Of a DNA stretch of 64,000 nt, positions 27,372-35,728 are shown in pieces (the first letter of the stretch is position 1; the number at the start of each line of letters is the position of its first letter). The notes beneath the pieces are model-generated. The model saw only the letters and a list, made by a program, of their open reading frames with translations. It was not told the origin of the DNA and made no database searches. A program made the position numbers and the translations under genes. Source of the DNA: G965197675 sp965197675 (GTDB lineage Bacteria > Chloroflexota > Dehalococcoidia > Plut-88900); contig OZ240221.1 of assembly GCA_965197675.1 (NCBI GenBank), positions 1,116,001 through 1,180,000 on the forward strand. Reading direction: 5' to 3'.

Positions 27372-28681
27372 CTCTCCTCTCTCCCTCCCTTGTACTGTAG
27401 ACGCAGGGGTGTTCCGCGGAATCCAAAGGCCTCTCTCAAGCGATTCTCTAAATATCGCTGATAGGAGAAATGCACCAGAGTAGGATCATTCACTGAGAAG
27501 ATAAACGTGGGAGGATGCACGTCCGTTTGACTGGCTCGGAATACCTTCAACCGCTTACCCCTTGAGCTGGGAAGGGGACTGGACGTCACGGCTTCTATCA
27601 GCATCCTGTTCAACGCCGAAGATGAAACCTGCTTCCCTCTTTCCTGATATATCTCTCTGACGGCGGGAATAATCCTATCTACACCCTTGTGGGTCAGGGC
27701 TGACACGTACAATACGGGCAGGTGCTGGGCTGCTCTGAGGCGCGCCCGAATGTGTGGAGTGGTATTTTTCTCGGTTAGGCTCTGTTCCGGAGCTAAATCC
27801 CACTTGTTAACTATTACCACCATACCCTTGAGAGCATACTTGGTATACCCCCAGATATGCAGGTCCTGGGCTGTCATCATCTCCGTTGCATCGATCACCA
27901 AGAGGACAACGTCCGCTCTGTATATGGCCTCCATGGTTCTCAGCACACTGAACTTCTCGATCCCTTGCTCGATACGACCTCTTTTCCTCACCCCTGCGGT
28001 ATCTATCAGCAACAGCGACTCTCCCTCGTAGTCGAATATAGTATCTATCGCATCTCTTGTAGTTCCTGGAGTCTCGCTAACGATAACCCTCTCCTGCCCC
28101 AGGAGAGCATTAAGGAGCATAGATTTGCCCACGTTAGGCCGCCCCACTATTGCGACCTTTATAGAGCCTTCCTGTTCCTGTATGACGGCTGGAGGAAGGA
28201 GGGGCACCAGGTCTGCTATGAGATCGTCTAAGCCTGTAGCATGATAAGCGCTGATGGGAATTGGATCCTTCATGCCCAGTCGATAAAAGTCCGACAAGTC
28301 CAGTTCCTGTTTTTCACTGTCCACTTTGTTGACCACCAACATAGCTGGCTTGCCGCAGCGCCTCATAAGGACGCTGATATCCAGATCAGCAGCAGTAACC
28401 CCGTCTCGAACATCCACGACAAACATGATGACGTCTGCCTCTTCCATGGCCATCTCTACCTGGCTCTTGACCCTCTGCTGAATATCGGTGACCGGCTCCG
28501 GTTCCAGACCACCTGTGTCAACGAGAATGAACTCTCTATCTCCATAGGTTACGCTAGCCGATACCCTGTCCCTGGTGGTGCCGGGTACCTCCGTTACGAC
28601 GGCCAGCCGCCTACCCACCAATCGATTGAACAGAGTGGACTTGCCTACATTGGGTCGACCTACAATGGCTACTATGGACAT
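27368..28681 (-). CDS. der: GTPase Der (EngA)
   Basis: This protein of about 437 aa has two tandem GTPase domains for 50S ribosome assembly. The first P-loop GRPNVGKSTLF lies near residue 8 and the second GRPNVGKSMLL near residue 180. Both have the DTAG/DTGG switch and NKVD/NKWD specificity motifs, and a C-terminal KH-like domain follows. The ATG at 28681 (MSIVAIVGRP) is chosen; a GTG at 28690 in the same frame adds three residues. Neither has a strong ribosome-binding site. It is coupled to plsY. Confidence 0.95.
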   Translation of the reverse strand: MSIVAIVGRPNVGKSTLFNRLVGRRLAVVTEVPGTTRDRVSASVTYGDREFILVDTGGLEPEPVTDIQQRVKSQVEMAMEEADVIMFVVDVRDGVTAADLDISVLMRRCGKPAMLVVNKVDSEKQELDLSDFYRLGMKDPIPISAYHATGLDDLIADLVPLLPPAVIQEQEGSIKVAIVGRPNVGKSMLLNALLGQERVIVSETPGTTRDAIDTIFDYEGESLLLIDTAGVRKRGRIEQGIEKFSVLRTMEAIYRADVVLLVIDATEMMTAQDLHIWGYTKYALKGMVVIVNKWDLAPEQSLTEKNTTPHIRARLRAAQHLPVLYVSALTHKGVDRIIPAVREIYQERGKQVSSSALNRMLIEAVTSSPLPSSRGKRLKVFRASQTDVHPPTFIFSVNDPTLVHFSYQRYLENRLREAFGFRGTPLRLQYKGGREER

Positions 28682-28720
28682 TCCTACCACAATCTACGAG
28701 ATGGTTTAGTGAGAGAGATT

Positions 28721-29629
28721 CTAGCTTAGAAGCTTGGCGAGGACGGCTTTCTGAGCGTGCAGCCGATTTTCCGCCTGATCGTACACTACCGACTGAGAAT
28801 GCCCTAGCATTCCATCTGCTATCTCCTCGCCGGTGTGGGCTGGCAGGGGATGCATGAAAATGGCTCCTTCCTTTGCCTGGCCCATGAGGCCTGGATCGAC
28901 TCTGAATCCTGCAAAATCGACCAGCCTCCTCTCGGCCTCTTCTTCCTGCCCCATGCTGGTCCAGACATCGGTGTAGATGACATCCGCTCCTCTAACCGCT
29001 GATTTGGGGTCGTCAGTGATATCCAGGGCGACTCCATCCCTAGAGCTAAGTCGCTGAATAGCAGTAAGCATAGACTCCGAGAACTCGTACCCTTTGGGAG
29101 CACCGAGGATGAAGTCCGCCCCTGCCATCATAGCTCCCATGGCCAGGCTGACGGCTACATTGTTTCCATCCCCGACGAAAGCGATTCTCAAGCCCTCCAG
29201 CTTACCTTTCCTCTCCCGGATAGTAAGCAGATCTGCCAAGGCCTGACATGGATGCTCTTCGTTGCTCAGGCCATTGACGACAGGAACTGAGGCGTGTTTG
29301 GCCAGCTCCGCCACGTCCGAGTGAAGAAAAGTGCGGGCAACTATCCCATTCACGTAGCGGCTCAACACCAGAGCCACATCAGCCACCGACTCTCTAGTCC
29401 CCATACCTACCTCTTGGGGAGACAGGTACATGGCATGGCCACCTAGCTGTTTCATACCCAACTCAAAGCTGACCCTGGTACGTAGAGAGGGTTTCTGAAA
29501 CACCAAGGCCAAAGCCTGTCCCTCCAGAAGAGGTTCCGCGACTCCGCTCTTTATCTTGGCGGCCATTTGAAGTAGGCTCCAGACCTCTTCGGGAGTCAAG
29601 TCTGAGATGGAAACTAGATCTCTCTTCAT
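28721..29629 (-). CDS. argF: Ornithine carbamoyltransferase
   Basis: This 302-aa enzyme makes citrulline from ornithine and carbamoyl phosphate in arginine synthesis. It has the carbamoyl-phosphate motif SLRTRVSFELG, HPCQALADLLTI, and the ornithine-binding SMG loop (DVWTSMGQEEE). The catalytic loop reads HPLPAHTGEE, where the usual HCLP cysteine is proline. The ATG at 29629 has GGAGGAAG seven to eight bases upstream and is preferred over an ORF extension to 29680. A promoter lies just upstream. The SMG loop favours OTC over an aspartate transcarbamoylase, but the missing cysteine leaves some doubt about the exact substrate. Confidence 0.88.
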   Translation of the reverse strand: MKRDLVSISDLTPEEVWSLLQMAAKIKSGVAEPLLEGQALALVFQKPSLRTRVSFELGMKQLGGHAMYLSPQEVGMGTRESVADVALVLSRYVNGIVARTFLHSDVAELAKHASVPVVNGLSNEEHPCQALADLLTIRERKGKLEGLRIAFVGDGNNVAVSLAMGAMMAGADFILGAPKGYEFSESMLTAIQRLSSRDGVALDITDDPKSAVRGADVIYTDVWTSMGQEEEAERRLVDFAGFRVDPGLMGQAKEGAIFMHPLPAHTGEEIADGMLGHSQSVVYDQAENRLHAQKAVLAKLLS

Positions 29630-29651
29630 ATGGTCGCTTCCTCCATCGTTG

Positions 29652-29680
29652 ATATTATCCCACAGGCCATTTCCAATCAA
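29652..29680 (-). promoter_or_regulatory. Promoter of argF
   Basis: On the minus strand TTGATT and TAATAT are separated by exactly 17 bases. They lie upstream of the argF ribosome-binding site, giving a leader of about 16 bases. No ArgR box was recognised. Confidence 0.55.
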
Positions 29681-29783
29681 GCTGGATATACCTCACTTAT
29701 GGATACGCAGTGCTTGACAACCCCATCGATCCATCGCAGGGTACGTCCGGATAAACACATCGGGCGTTTTTAAAGGAGGGAAC

Positions 29784-30413
29784 ATGGAACAGGCACAGCA
29801 GTCTCCTGACTCACCCTACCCCATCTCCGTAACCGCCACGTTGGATTCACCGCCTGGCCGGTGGATTTTTCTTATCAAGTTGCTTCTGGCTCTCCCCCAT
29901 TACGTGGTGCTTATATTCTTGTGGCTGGCATTCGCCGTAGTTACCATCATCGCCTTCTTCGCAATCCTGATTAAAGGTAGATATCCCAGACGTCTTTTCA
30001 ATTTCAACGTGGGAGTAATGAGGTGGGGATGGCGAGTAGGATTCTACAGCTTCGATGCCCTGGCCACCGATAGATATCCACCCTTTACCCTAAAAGACGT
30101 AGAGGACTATCCCGCTCGCCTCTCGGTCGAGTACCCTGAAAGGCTCAGTCGAGGCCTGGTTCTCATTAAGTGGTGGCTTCTGGCTATCCCTCACTATTTA
30201 ATAGTTGGAACGTTCCAAGGCGGTGGGGGTTATCGCTACTCTGGCCTGATTTTCTTACTGGCGATATTTGCGGCAGTATATAACCTGTTCAAACCCCGCT
30301 ATCCCCCGGATATATTCACCTTATTGGTTGGGCTCAACCGGTGGGTATATCGCATGGTGGGCTATGCCGCCCTGATGACAGATAGATACCCACCCTTCCG
30401 GTTGGAAGAGTAG
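29784..30413 (+). CDS. DUF4389 membrane protein
   Basis: This 209-aa protein starts at ATG with AAAGGAGGG upstream. It consists of two similar halves, each with a hydrophobic segment near LIKLLLALPHYVVLIFLWLA or LIKWWLLAIPHYLIVGTFQG and each ending in the signature DRYPPFTL or DRYPPFRL. This is the DUF4389 arrangement. Four transmembrane helices are likely. The function is not established. It is convergent with mnmE, 14 bp apart. Confidence 0.85.
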   Translation: MEQAQQSPDSPYPISVTATLDSPPGRWIFLIKLLLALPHYVVLIFLWLAFAVVTIIAFFAILIKGRYPRRLFNFNVGVMRWGWRVGFYSFDALATDRYPPFTLKDVEDYPARLSVEYPERLSRGLVLIKWWLLAIPHYLIVGTFQGGGGYRYSGLIFLLAIFAAVYNLFKPRYPPDIFTLLVGLNRWVYRMVGYAALMTDRYPPFRLEE

Positions 30414-30427
30414 AAGAGGCTCGCCGC

Positions 30428-31765
30428 CTATTTACCTATGCAGAAGCGGCTGAAGATGTTGTCCAGCAACTCCTCGGCCACCGTTTCTCCCGTGATCTCC
30501 CCTAAGGCATTGAGAGCGCCTGTCAGGTCTATGGTAACGAAATCATCGGGCGCTTTCTTCACTATGCTGTCTTCGGCAGCGAATAGATGCTCCTGAGCCC
30601 GCTCCAGAGCCGCCTTATGACGAGGGTTGCTCACCAGCAGAGTATCAGATATTACTACCCTCCCTCCAATCACCGCCGAGACCATATGCTCTTGTAGCTG
30701 CTCCAAGCCCTCTCCCGTCACCATCGACGCACGAACCAGATCCCAAGGCAGGCCGGTAATATTCATGTGCATTGGGAGGTCGGATTTATTGCCTACCGCT
30801 ACCACTGTGCAGCCCTTGGTCCGCTCTATCAGATCCCTATCCTCTGCAAGAAGAGGCTCGCTAAGGTCCAACACCAGCAGCAAAAGGTCTGATTGAGAGA
30901 CCGCCTCCCGGCTCCGCTCAATCCCCATCTGTTCCACGACATCCTCTGTTTCGGTGATGCCGGCAGTGTCCACCAGCAAGAAGGGGATGCCCTGCACGTT
31001 GGCTATCTCTTCTACGGTATCCCTAGTGGTTCCAGGTATGTTAGTGACTATCGCTCGATTCTGTCCCAACAGCCTGTTCAGCAGGCTGGATTTCCCCACG
31101 TTGGGCCGTCCCACGATGGCGACTCGAACTCCCTGTCTGTAGATGATTCCAGCATCGGACGAGGCTATCAGCCCAGCTATGTCTTCTCTGGCCTTTCTAA
31201 GCGGGGTAAGGGTATCCTGGGACTGCACGTCGTCCTCGGGGAAATCGATCCGGGCCGTCAGGTAGGCAAGCAGGTCCATCAGGTCCTTACGAAGTGCCGC
31301 TATAGGCTCCGATAGCCTCCCTTGGAGCCCATCCATGGCTATTCTCAGACTAGCATCGGTCTTGGCTCGTATTACGTCCAACACTGCCTCTGCCTGGGTG
31401 AGATCGATTCTTCCGTTCAGAAAGGCCCTAAGCGTGAACTCTCCTGGGTTGGCCAAACGAGCTCCACCCGACAGAAGAGTCTGCAGCACCCGTTGCATCA
31501 CGATGGTGCCCCCGTGTCCATATATCTCGACCATGTCTTCTCGAGTGTAGCTTCGTGGCGCCTGCATATAGGTAGCCATAACCTCGTCGACTAACGAACC
31601 GTCGATTGGATCTCTGACCTTTCCATATGACAGTTGCATGTGCTGGAGCTTTTGATCGAGCACCGTTCCAGCTATGATGCTGGCCTCTCGACCACTCATC
31701 CTTATCACGCCTATTCCACCCTCGCCCAGCGGAGTCGAAATAGCCGCTATTGTGTCCTCGTACAT
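30428..31765 (-). CDS. mnmE: tRNA modification GTPase MnmE
   Basis: This 445-aa GTPase acts with MnmG to form 5-carboxymethylaminomethyl uridine at tRNA wobble positions. The N-terminal folate-binding domain (DTIAAISTPLGEGGIGVIRMSG) and helical domain are followed by the inserted G domain with GRPNVGKSSLLNRLLG near residue 218 and DTAGI. The C-terminal catalytic signature FCIGK is intact. The length is typical. A TATAAT on the minus strand at 31802-31807 probably provides its -10 box. Confidence 0.97.
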   Translation of the reverse strand: MYEDTIAAISTPLGEGGIGVIRMSGREASIIAGTVLDQKLQHMQLSYGKVRDPIDGSLVDEVMATYMQAPRSYTREDMVEIYGHGGTIVMQRVLQTLLSGGARLANPGEFTLRAFLNGRIDLTQAEAVLDVIRAKTDASLRIAMDGLQGRLSEPIAALRKDLMDLLAYLTARIDFPEDDVQSQDTLTPLRKAREDIAGLIASSDAGIIYRQGVRVAIVGRPNVGKSSLLNRLLGQNRAIVTNIPGTTRDTVEEIANVQGIPFLLVDTAGITETEDVVEQMGIERSREAVSQSDLLLLVLDLSEPLLAEDRDLIERTKGCTVVAVGNKSDLPMHMNITGLPWDLVRASMVTGEGLEQLQEHMVSAVIGGRVVISDTLLVSNPRHKAALERAQEHLFAAEDSIVKKAPDDFVTIDLTGALNALGEITGETVAEELLDNIFSRFCIGK

Positions 31766-31827
31766 CCTACTTCCATCTCCACTTCAGTTAATCATGGCTC
31801 GATTATAAACTCAAAGAGGCCGCCCAG

Positions 31828-31856
31828 TGGTCAGAGGTATAGTGCTGGTCTATACT
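31828..31856 (+). promoter_or_regulatory. Promoter of the HAD phosphatase gene
   Basis: TGGTCA (31828-31833) and TATACT (31851-31856) are spaced 17 bases apart and lead to the TTG start at 31889 with a leader of about 26 bases containing AAGGAGA. It overlaps the divergent mnmE promoter region. Confidence 0.4.
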
Positions 31857-31888
31857 GGTCTTGCAAGTGCCCAAGGAGACTGGATGCC

Positions 31889-32593
31889 TTGTCGAAGTTG
31901 CTTCTTTTCGATGTTGACCAAACACTGTTGAGCACGAAGGGTGGAGATAGGAAAGCCCTGGATATCGCATTTCACCAACTTTTCGGAATCGCCGACGCCT
32001 TCGGGGACATCTCGTTTGCGGGAAGGATGGACATGGACATCTTGGGAGAGGCCTTCCGAAGATGGGGCATCGACCGCGCTGAAGCATCGGATACGATGAC
32101 TAGGTTCCAGGAGACCTACGTCCGCCTCCTGGAGAAAATACTGCCAGGCTGGACAGAAGGACACGCGTATCCCGGAGTGAGGCAGCTCCTGGAGACCCTC
32201 AGCCGACGAGAAGACGTGTATCTGGGGCTGAATACGGGCAACTTCAGAGAGGCGGCTTTCATCAAGCTCAAGCGCTACGACCTGGATCAGCACTTTTCTG
32301 AAGGAGGATTCGGGAGCGACGCCCCCGAACGAAGTGAGGCCCTCGCCCTCGCCATCCAACGCTGTCGGGCCAAGAACGACTCCACATATGCCAAAGAGGA
32401 TATCTACGTCATAGGAGACGCCATAGCCGACATCGAGGCGGGAAAGGCCAACGGCGTCCACACGGTGGCAGTAGCCACAGGAAACCTATCCAAAGATGAG
32501 CTGGCTTTCCACAACCCGACTTACCTCTTCGGTGACCTCTCGGATACCCAGGCTTTCCTGGATCAGGTGCTGTACGGCCCCCCTGGATCATAA
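31889..32593 (+). CDS. HAD-superfamily hydrolase (phosphatase-like)
   Basis: The start is TTG with AAGGAGA nine bases upstream, giving 234 aa; a longer in-frame extension into mnmE has no support. Motif I is LLLFDVDQTLLST with the nucleophilic aspartate and the D+2 aspartate. Motif II is in LGLNTGN, motif III a lysine around FIKLKRYDLDQHF, and motif IV is YVIGDAIADIEAGKANG. The helical cap after residue 15 resembles phosphoglycolate phosphatase-like enzymes. Motif IV has DAIAD rather than the common DTxxD. Substrate is unknown. Confidence 0.85.
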   Translation: MSKLLLFDVDQTLLSTKGGDRKALDIAFHQLFGIADAFGDISFAGRMDMDILGEAFRRWGIDRAEASDTMTRFQETYVRLLEKILPGWTEGHAYPGVRQLLETLSRREDVYLGLNTGNFREAAFIKLKRYDLDQHFSEGGFGSDAPERSEALALAIQRCRAKNDSTYAKEDIYVIGDAIADIEAGKANGVHTVAVATGNLSKDELAFHNPTYLFGDLSDTQAFLDQVLYGPPGS

Positions 32594-32599
32594 GCAAAC

Positions 32600-32725
32600 A
32601 CACAACCCGCACGCAGGTAGTCCAGAGGAGGTATCTCCCTCTGAAGGGGAGATCGAGGGGTGTCCCTTCGACTTCTAACGACGTACCTGGGCGGCTGTAG
32701 GGAGGGAAGAACCCCGTCAGTCAAA
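32600..32725. repeat. Long repeat element, copy E
   Basis: Diverged copy with GGTAGTCCAGAGGAGG, TCTCCCTCTGAAGGGG, GGGGTGTCCCTTCGACTTC and ACGTACCTGGGCGGCTGTAGGG. It lies between the HAD gene and the NYN gene and has no adjacent REP hairpins. Confidence 0.6.
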
Positions 32726-32748
32726 ACCAAAAAGGAAAAGCTCCACAC

Positions 32749-32777
32749 TTGGTTATTGACATAGGGTAAGTTATACT
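32749..32777 (+). promoter_or_regulatory. Promoter of the NYN-domain gene
   Basis: TTGGTT (32749-32754) and TATACT (32772-32777) are 17 bases apart. The first ATG at 32786 is only eight bases beyond the -10 box, which would make the transcript leaderless if that ATG is used. Confidence 0.45.
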
Positions 32778-32785
32778 CGAGACAA

Positions 32786-33385
32786 ATGACTACACCAAGA
32801 ATAGGACCATACAGTACGGATATGTTGGATTACACCAGCAGGCTGGATCACACGAATGGCAGTCTGGGATTCAGAGTGGCCATCTTTATTGACGGCAGCA
32901 ATTTATATCATGCTCTCGATGAGAACTGTAGACGCACCGACCTCAGCTTTTCCAAATTCGTGCACAGGTTACTGAGAGGCCGAAGCCTTTTCAGGACCTA
33001 CTATTACAACATCCTTCAAGACAGCCGCGGCAAATCCAAGGCCTTCTTGCAGCAGCAGAAGTTTCTCTCCAGCCTACATGCTATACCCTATCTGGAAGTT
33101 AGATTTGGACGTTCGGCCTATCGCAGAGGCGTGGCCATAGAGAAGGGCGTGGACATCATGTTGGCCACCGATATGCTGGAGCTCGCCCGGAATGACCTGT
33201 ACTATACGGCCATCTTGGTGAGCGGGGATGGTGACTTTTCCTACGCCGTGCAGACCATAAAGAACATGGGCAAGTTCGTTGAGGTGGCTTGTTTTGAAAG
33301 CAATCAGTCCAGAGATCTAGCGGAAGTGGCTGACAACCTCATCGAGCTTAACCAGGACTACTTCGAGGACCTCTGGGCTGGTTGA
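32786..33385 (+). CDS. NYN-domain (LabA-like) protein, putative RNase
   Basis: This 199-aa protein has the NYN/PIN-like nuclease pattern: the VAIFIDGSNLYHAL motif with the first acidic residue, a KGVDIMLATDMLELA segment with a second, and ILVSGDGDFSYAVQTIKNMG with the third pair. These residues bind the catalytic metal in the family. The C-terminus (SRDLAEVADNLIELN) is typical of LabA/DUF88 proteins. The first ATG would be leaderless; ATG 32822 (MLDYTSR) is an alternative. It may process RNA, but the target is unknown. Confidence 0.85.
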   Translation: MTTPRIGPYSTDMLDYTSRLDHTNGSLGFRVAIFIDGSNLYHALDENCRRTDLSFSKFVHRLLRGRSLFRTYYYNILQDSRGKSKAFLQQQKFLSSLHAIPYLEVRFGRSAYRRGVAIEKGVDIMLATDMLELARNDLYYTAILVSGDGDFSYAVQTIKNMGKFVEVACFESNQSRDLAEVADNLIELNQDYFEDLWAG

Positions 33386-33497
33386 GAAACCTATCTCAGT
33401 AGGCTTTCCCCTTGCTCCATGACCAATCCCCACAAACTGTAGTTTCATTTTTCGGTCAACAGGAAAGTTTGCTACTTACCGCGAATAGGAGCACCAG

Positions 33498-33767
33498 TTG
33501 ATTCTCGATGGATTAGAGATAGCTGGCATCGGTATGGGCATGGTATTCCTTGCCCTGGTTACCATTCTCGTCATTACTTTCGTGCTGCGGTTTGCCATAG
33601 GCCGCATAGAAGAGTGGAAGCAGCCAAGGTCTGCAATAGAGACCCCACCTCCCCCCACCCCGAAAAGCTCGCCTACATCCTCCAGCAAGGCTGCGAAGGT
33701 CGCCGCCATAGCCGTGGCTCTTTACCTGACCGAAAGAGGAAGAAAGGCTCAAAGGAGGAAGACATAG
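33498..33767 (+). CDS. OadG-like small membrane subunit of a sodium-pump decarboxylase
   Basis: This 89-aa protein starts at TTG with TAGGAG upstream. It has one N-terminal transmembrane helix (IGMGMVFLALVTILVITFVL), then a Pro/Ser-rich linker and a basic tail. This is the shape of the gamma chain of oxaloacetate/methylmalonyl-CoA decarboxylases, which anchors the complex. Its final codons overlap the beginning of the beta-subunit frame. Confidence comes mainly from its place directly before the beta subunit. Confidence 0.7.
   Translation: MILDGLEIAGIGMGMVFLALVTILVITFVLRFAIGRIEEWKQPRSAIETPPPPTPKSSPTSSSKAAKVAAIAVALYLTERGRKAQRRKT
33751..33766 (+). promoter_or_regulatory. Ribosome-binding site deciding an AUA start for oadB
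   Basis: AAAGGAGG at 33751-33758 is followed after five bases by ATA at 33764-33766, in the oadB frame. The ATA overlaps the TAG stop of oadG (ATAG). No ATG, GTG or TTG exists in this frame in the correct position. The only upstream in-frame ATG lies at 33614 deep inside oadG. Confidence 0.5.
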
Positions 33768-34897
33768 AGGACTTTTTTGAGGGTTTCATAGCCCTCGAGT
33801 GGCAAAACATCGTAATGATGCTGGTAGGGGGAGGACTCGTCCTACTGGCTATCGTATGGAAGTTCGAACCTCTGCTGCTTCTTCCCATCGGGTTGGGGGC
33901 AATGGCCACCAACCTACCACTGAGCGGCTTGACAGAAGAGGGGGGCATCTTAGGCATCTTAAAGAAGAACGGCCTTGATAACGAGCTATTCCCGCTGCTT
34001 ATGTTTCTGGGTGTAGGCGCTCTCACCGATTTCACACCTCTACTTCAAAGACCCATCACAGTCCTCCTCGGGGCTGCGGCTCAGTTTGGAATATTCGTAG
34101 CTCTGATGAGTGCAATAGCCTTGGACTTTTCCCTGCGAGAATCCGGGGCCATTGGCATCATCGGTTCTGCTGATGGCCCCACAACTATTTTCGTAGCCAC
34201 CCAGCTTTGCCCCGATAGCGAGGTCTGCCCCAACGATGTTCTGGCTCCTGTGGTCGTGGCAGCATACTCCTACATGGCGATGGTGCCCATGATTCAACCG
34301 CCGGTGATGAGGCTCCTCACTACCAGAGCCGAGCGAAGAATCATGATGGAATACACCGAGCGCCCCGTTTCTCGGGGCTTGAGAGTATTGTTTCCCATAT
34401 CCGTAATGATAATAGGGGGGGTGCTCGCCCCCAAGGCTGTACCTCTACTGGTGATGTTCATGTTCGGTAATCTAATGCGGGAGTCCGGTGTTGTAGAGAG
34501 GCTGACCAACACCTCGCAAAACGAGCTGATCAACATCGTAACCATATTCCTGGGACTGGCTGTAGGTTCCACCATGACGGGCGATAGCTTTCTGCATCTG
34601 TCCACACTGAAAATATTGGGGTTGGGTCTTGGAGCATTTATAGTAAGCACTGCTATGGGAGTATTGTTCGGCAGGTTGATGATGGCCGTCTCACGAGGCA
34701 GGATAAACCCTCTCATAGGAGCAGCGGGAGTTTCAGCTGTGCCCATGGCTGCCAGGGTAGTCCATAGAGTCGGGCAGCAAGAGAACCCCGATAACTTCCT
34801 GGTTATGCACGCCATGGGACCCAATGTAGCAGGGGTAATTGGCTCAGCACTGGCCGGTGGAGTGCTCCTGGCTCGAATACCGGAGATAGCTGCATAG
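33764..34897 (+). CDS. oadB: Sodium ion-translocating decarboxylase beta subunit
   Basis: This membrane protein of about 377 aa is homologous to the beta chain of oxaloacetate, methylmalonyl-CoA or glutaconyl-CoA decarboxylases, which couples decarboxylation to sodium export. It shows the family segments FEPLLLLPIGLGAM, LFPLLMFLGVGALTDFTPLL, the key GSADGPTTIFVAT motif with the functional aspartate, and VGSTMTGDSFL. About nine to eleven helices are expected. The start is unusual: homology places it at EDFFEGFIALEW, where only ATA fits, right behind a strong ribosome-binding site. The next gene is an SDR; no alpha (carboxyltransferase/biotin) subunit is nearby. Confidence 0.88.
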   Translation: MEDFFEGFIALEWQNIVMMLVGGGLVLLAIVWKFEPLLLLPIGLGAMATNLPLSGLTEEGGILGILKKNGLDNELFPLLMFLGVGALTDFTPLLQRPITVLLGAAAQFGIFVALMSAIALDFSLRESGAIGIIGSADGPTTIFVATQLCPDSEVCPNDVLAPVVVAAYSYMAMVPMIQPPVMRLLTTRAERRIMMEYTERPVSRGLRVLFPISVMIIGGVLAPKAVPLLVMFMFGNLMRESGVVERLTNTSQNELINIVTIFLGLAVGSTMTGDSFLHLSTLKILGLGLGAFIVSTAMGVLFGRLMMAVSRGRINPLIGAAGVSAVPMAARVVHRVGQQENPDNFLVMHAMGPNVAGVIGSALAGGVLLARIPEIAA

Positions 34898-34927
34898 CTG
34901 TCTATCAAAGAAAAAAGGGAGGAAAAC

Positions 34928-35689
34928 ATGCCTGGCAAATTGCAGGACAAGGTAAGTATCGTAACTGGGGGCTCTTCTGGCATAGGTCGAGGTATCGCCT
35001 CGCTCTTCGGTCAAGAAGGTTCAAAGGTGGTCGTAGCTGATATGGACTCCCAGGGCGGAGAGGAAACGGTCAGCGCCATTAAGGCCGCCGGCGGTGAGGC
35101 CATGTTTATATCGGTGGATGTGGCCCGATCTCAACAGGTCGAGAAGATGATCGAGGATACCATGGATACCTTCGGGAAGCTGGATATCCTTGCTAATGTA
35201 GCAGGCCGGCAGGTAGCCGCGCCTCCCTTGGTAGACGTTACCGAGGATGAGTGGGACTTAGTGATGGACATAAACATCAAGGGGACATTCCTATGCTGCA
35301 AGTACGCCATCCCCGCCATGCTGCGAGGTGGTGGAGGCAGCATCATAAACGTCGCATCATCCGTGGTGCTGAAGGGCAGCACCTTCTCCCTGCCGTACTC
35401 GGTGAGCAAGGCGGGGGTGGTACAACTGACCAAAACCGCGAGCAACCAGTACTGCTCTCAAGGCATCAGGGTGAACTGCATCGTTCCAGGACTCATCGAT
35501 AGCCCCGGGTCTCAAAGAGTTGAGGGTGCTATGGGAGTCTTCGACCAGATGGTAGCGGAGATACCTGTAGGGCGGGTCGGAAACCCGGAAGACATCGCTC
35601 ACTTGATGGTGTATATGGCCTCCGACGAGTCGGCATACGTCTCCGGCTCCAGCTTTCTAATCGACGGTGGGCGAGATACCTCCCATTAG
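34928..35689 (+). CDS. SDR-family oxidoreductase
   Basis: This 253-aa classical short-chain dehydrogenase starts at an ATG with GGGAGG upstream. The cofactor loop GGSSGIGRGIA, the NVAG motif (LANVAGRQ), catalytic Ser in NVASSVVLKG and the YSVSKAGVVQL Tyr-Lys pair are present. The C-terminal DESAYVSGSSFLIDGG closes the fold. The acidic residue in VVVADMDSQ after strand 2 suggests preference for NAD(H). It lies 30 bp after oadB and may share its transcript. The substrate is unknown. Confidence 0.9.
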   Translation: MPGKLQDKVSIVTGGSSGIGRGIASLFGQEGSKVVVADMDSQGGEETVSAIKAAGGEAMFISVDVARSQQVEKMIEDTMDTFGKLDILANVAGRQVAAPPLVDVTEDEWDLVMDINIKGTFLCCKYAIPAMLRGGGGSIINVASSVVLKGSTFSLPYSVSKAGVVQLTKTASNQYCSQGIRVNCIVPGLIDSPGSQRVEGAMGVFDQMVAEIPVGRVGNPEDIAHLMVYMASDESAYVSGSSFLIDGGRDTSH

Positions 35690-35728
35690 CTAAGTCGATG
35701 TGCCAGGCTCACGGAGTACAATTACCTC

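Noticed and set aside
31634..31888. N-terminal extension of the HAD phosphatase overlapping mnmE
   Set aside because: A TTG with a good ribosome-binding site at 31889 matches the family start; the extension is antisense to mnmE.
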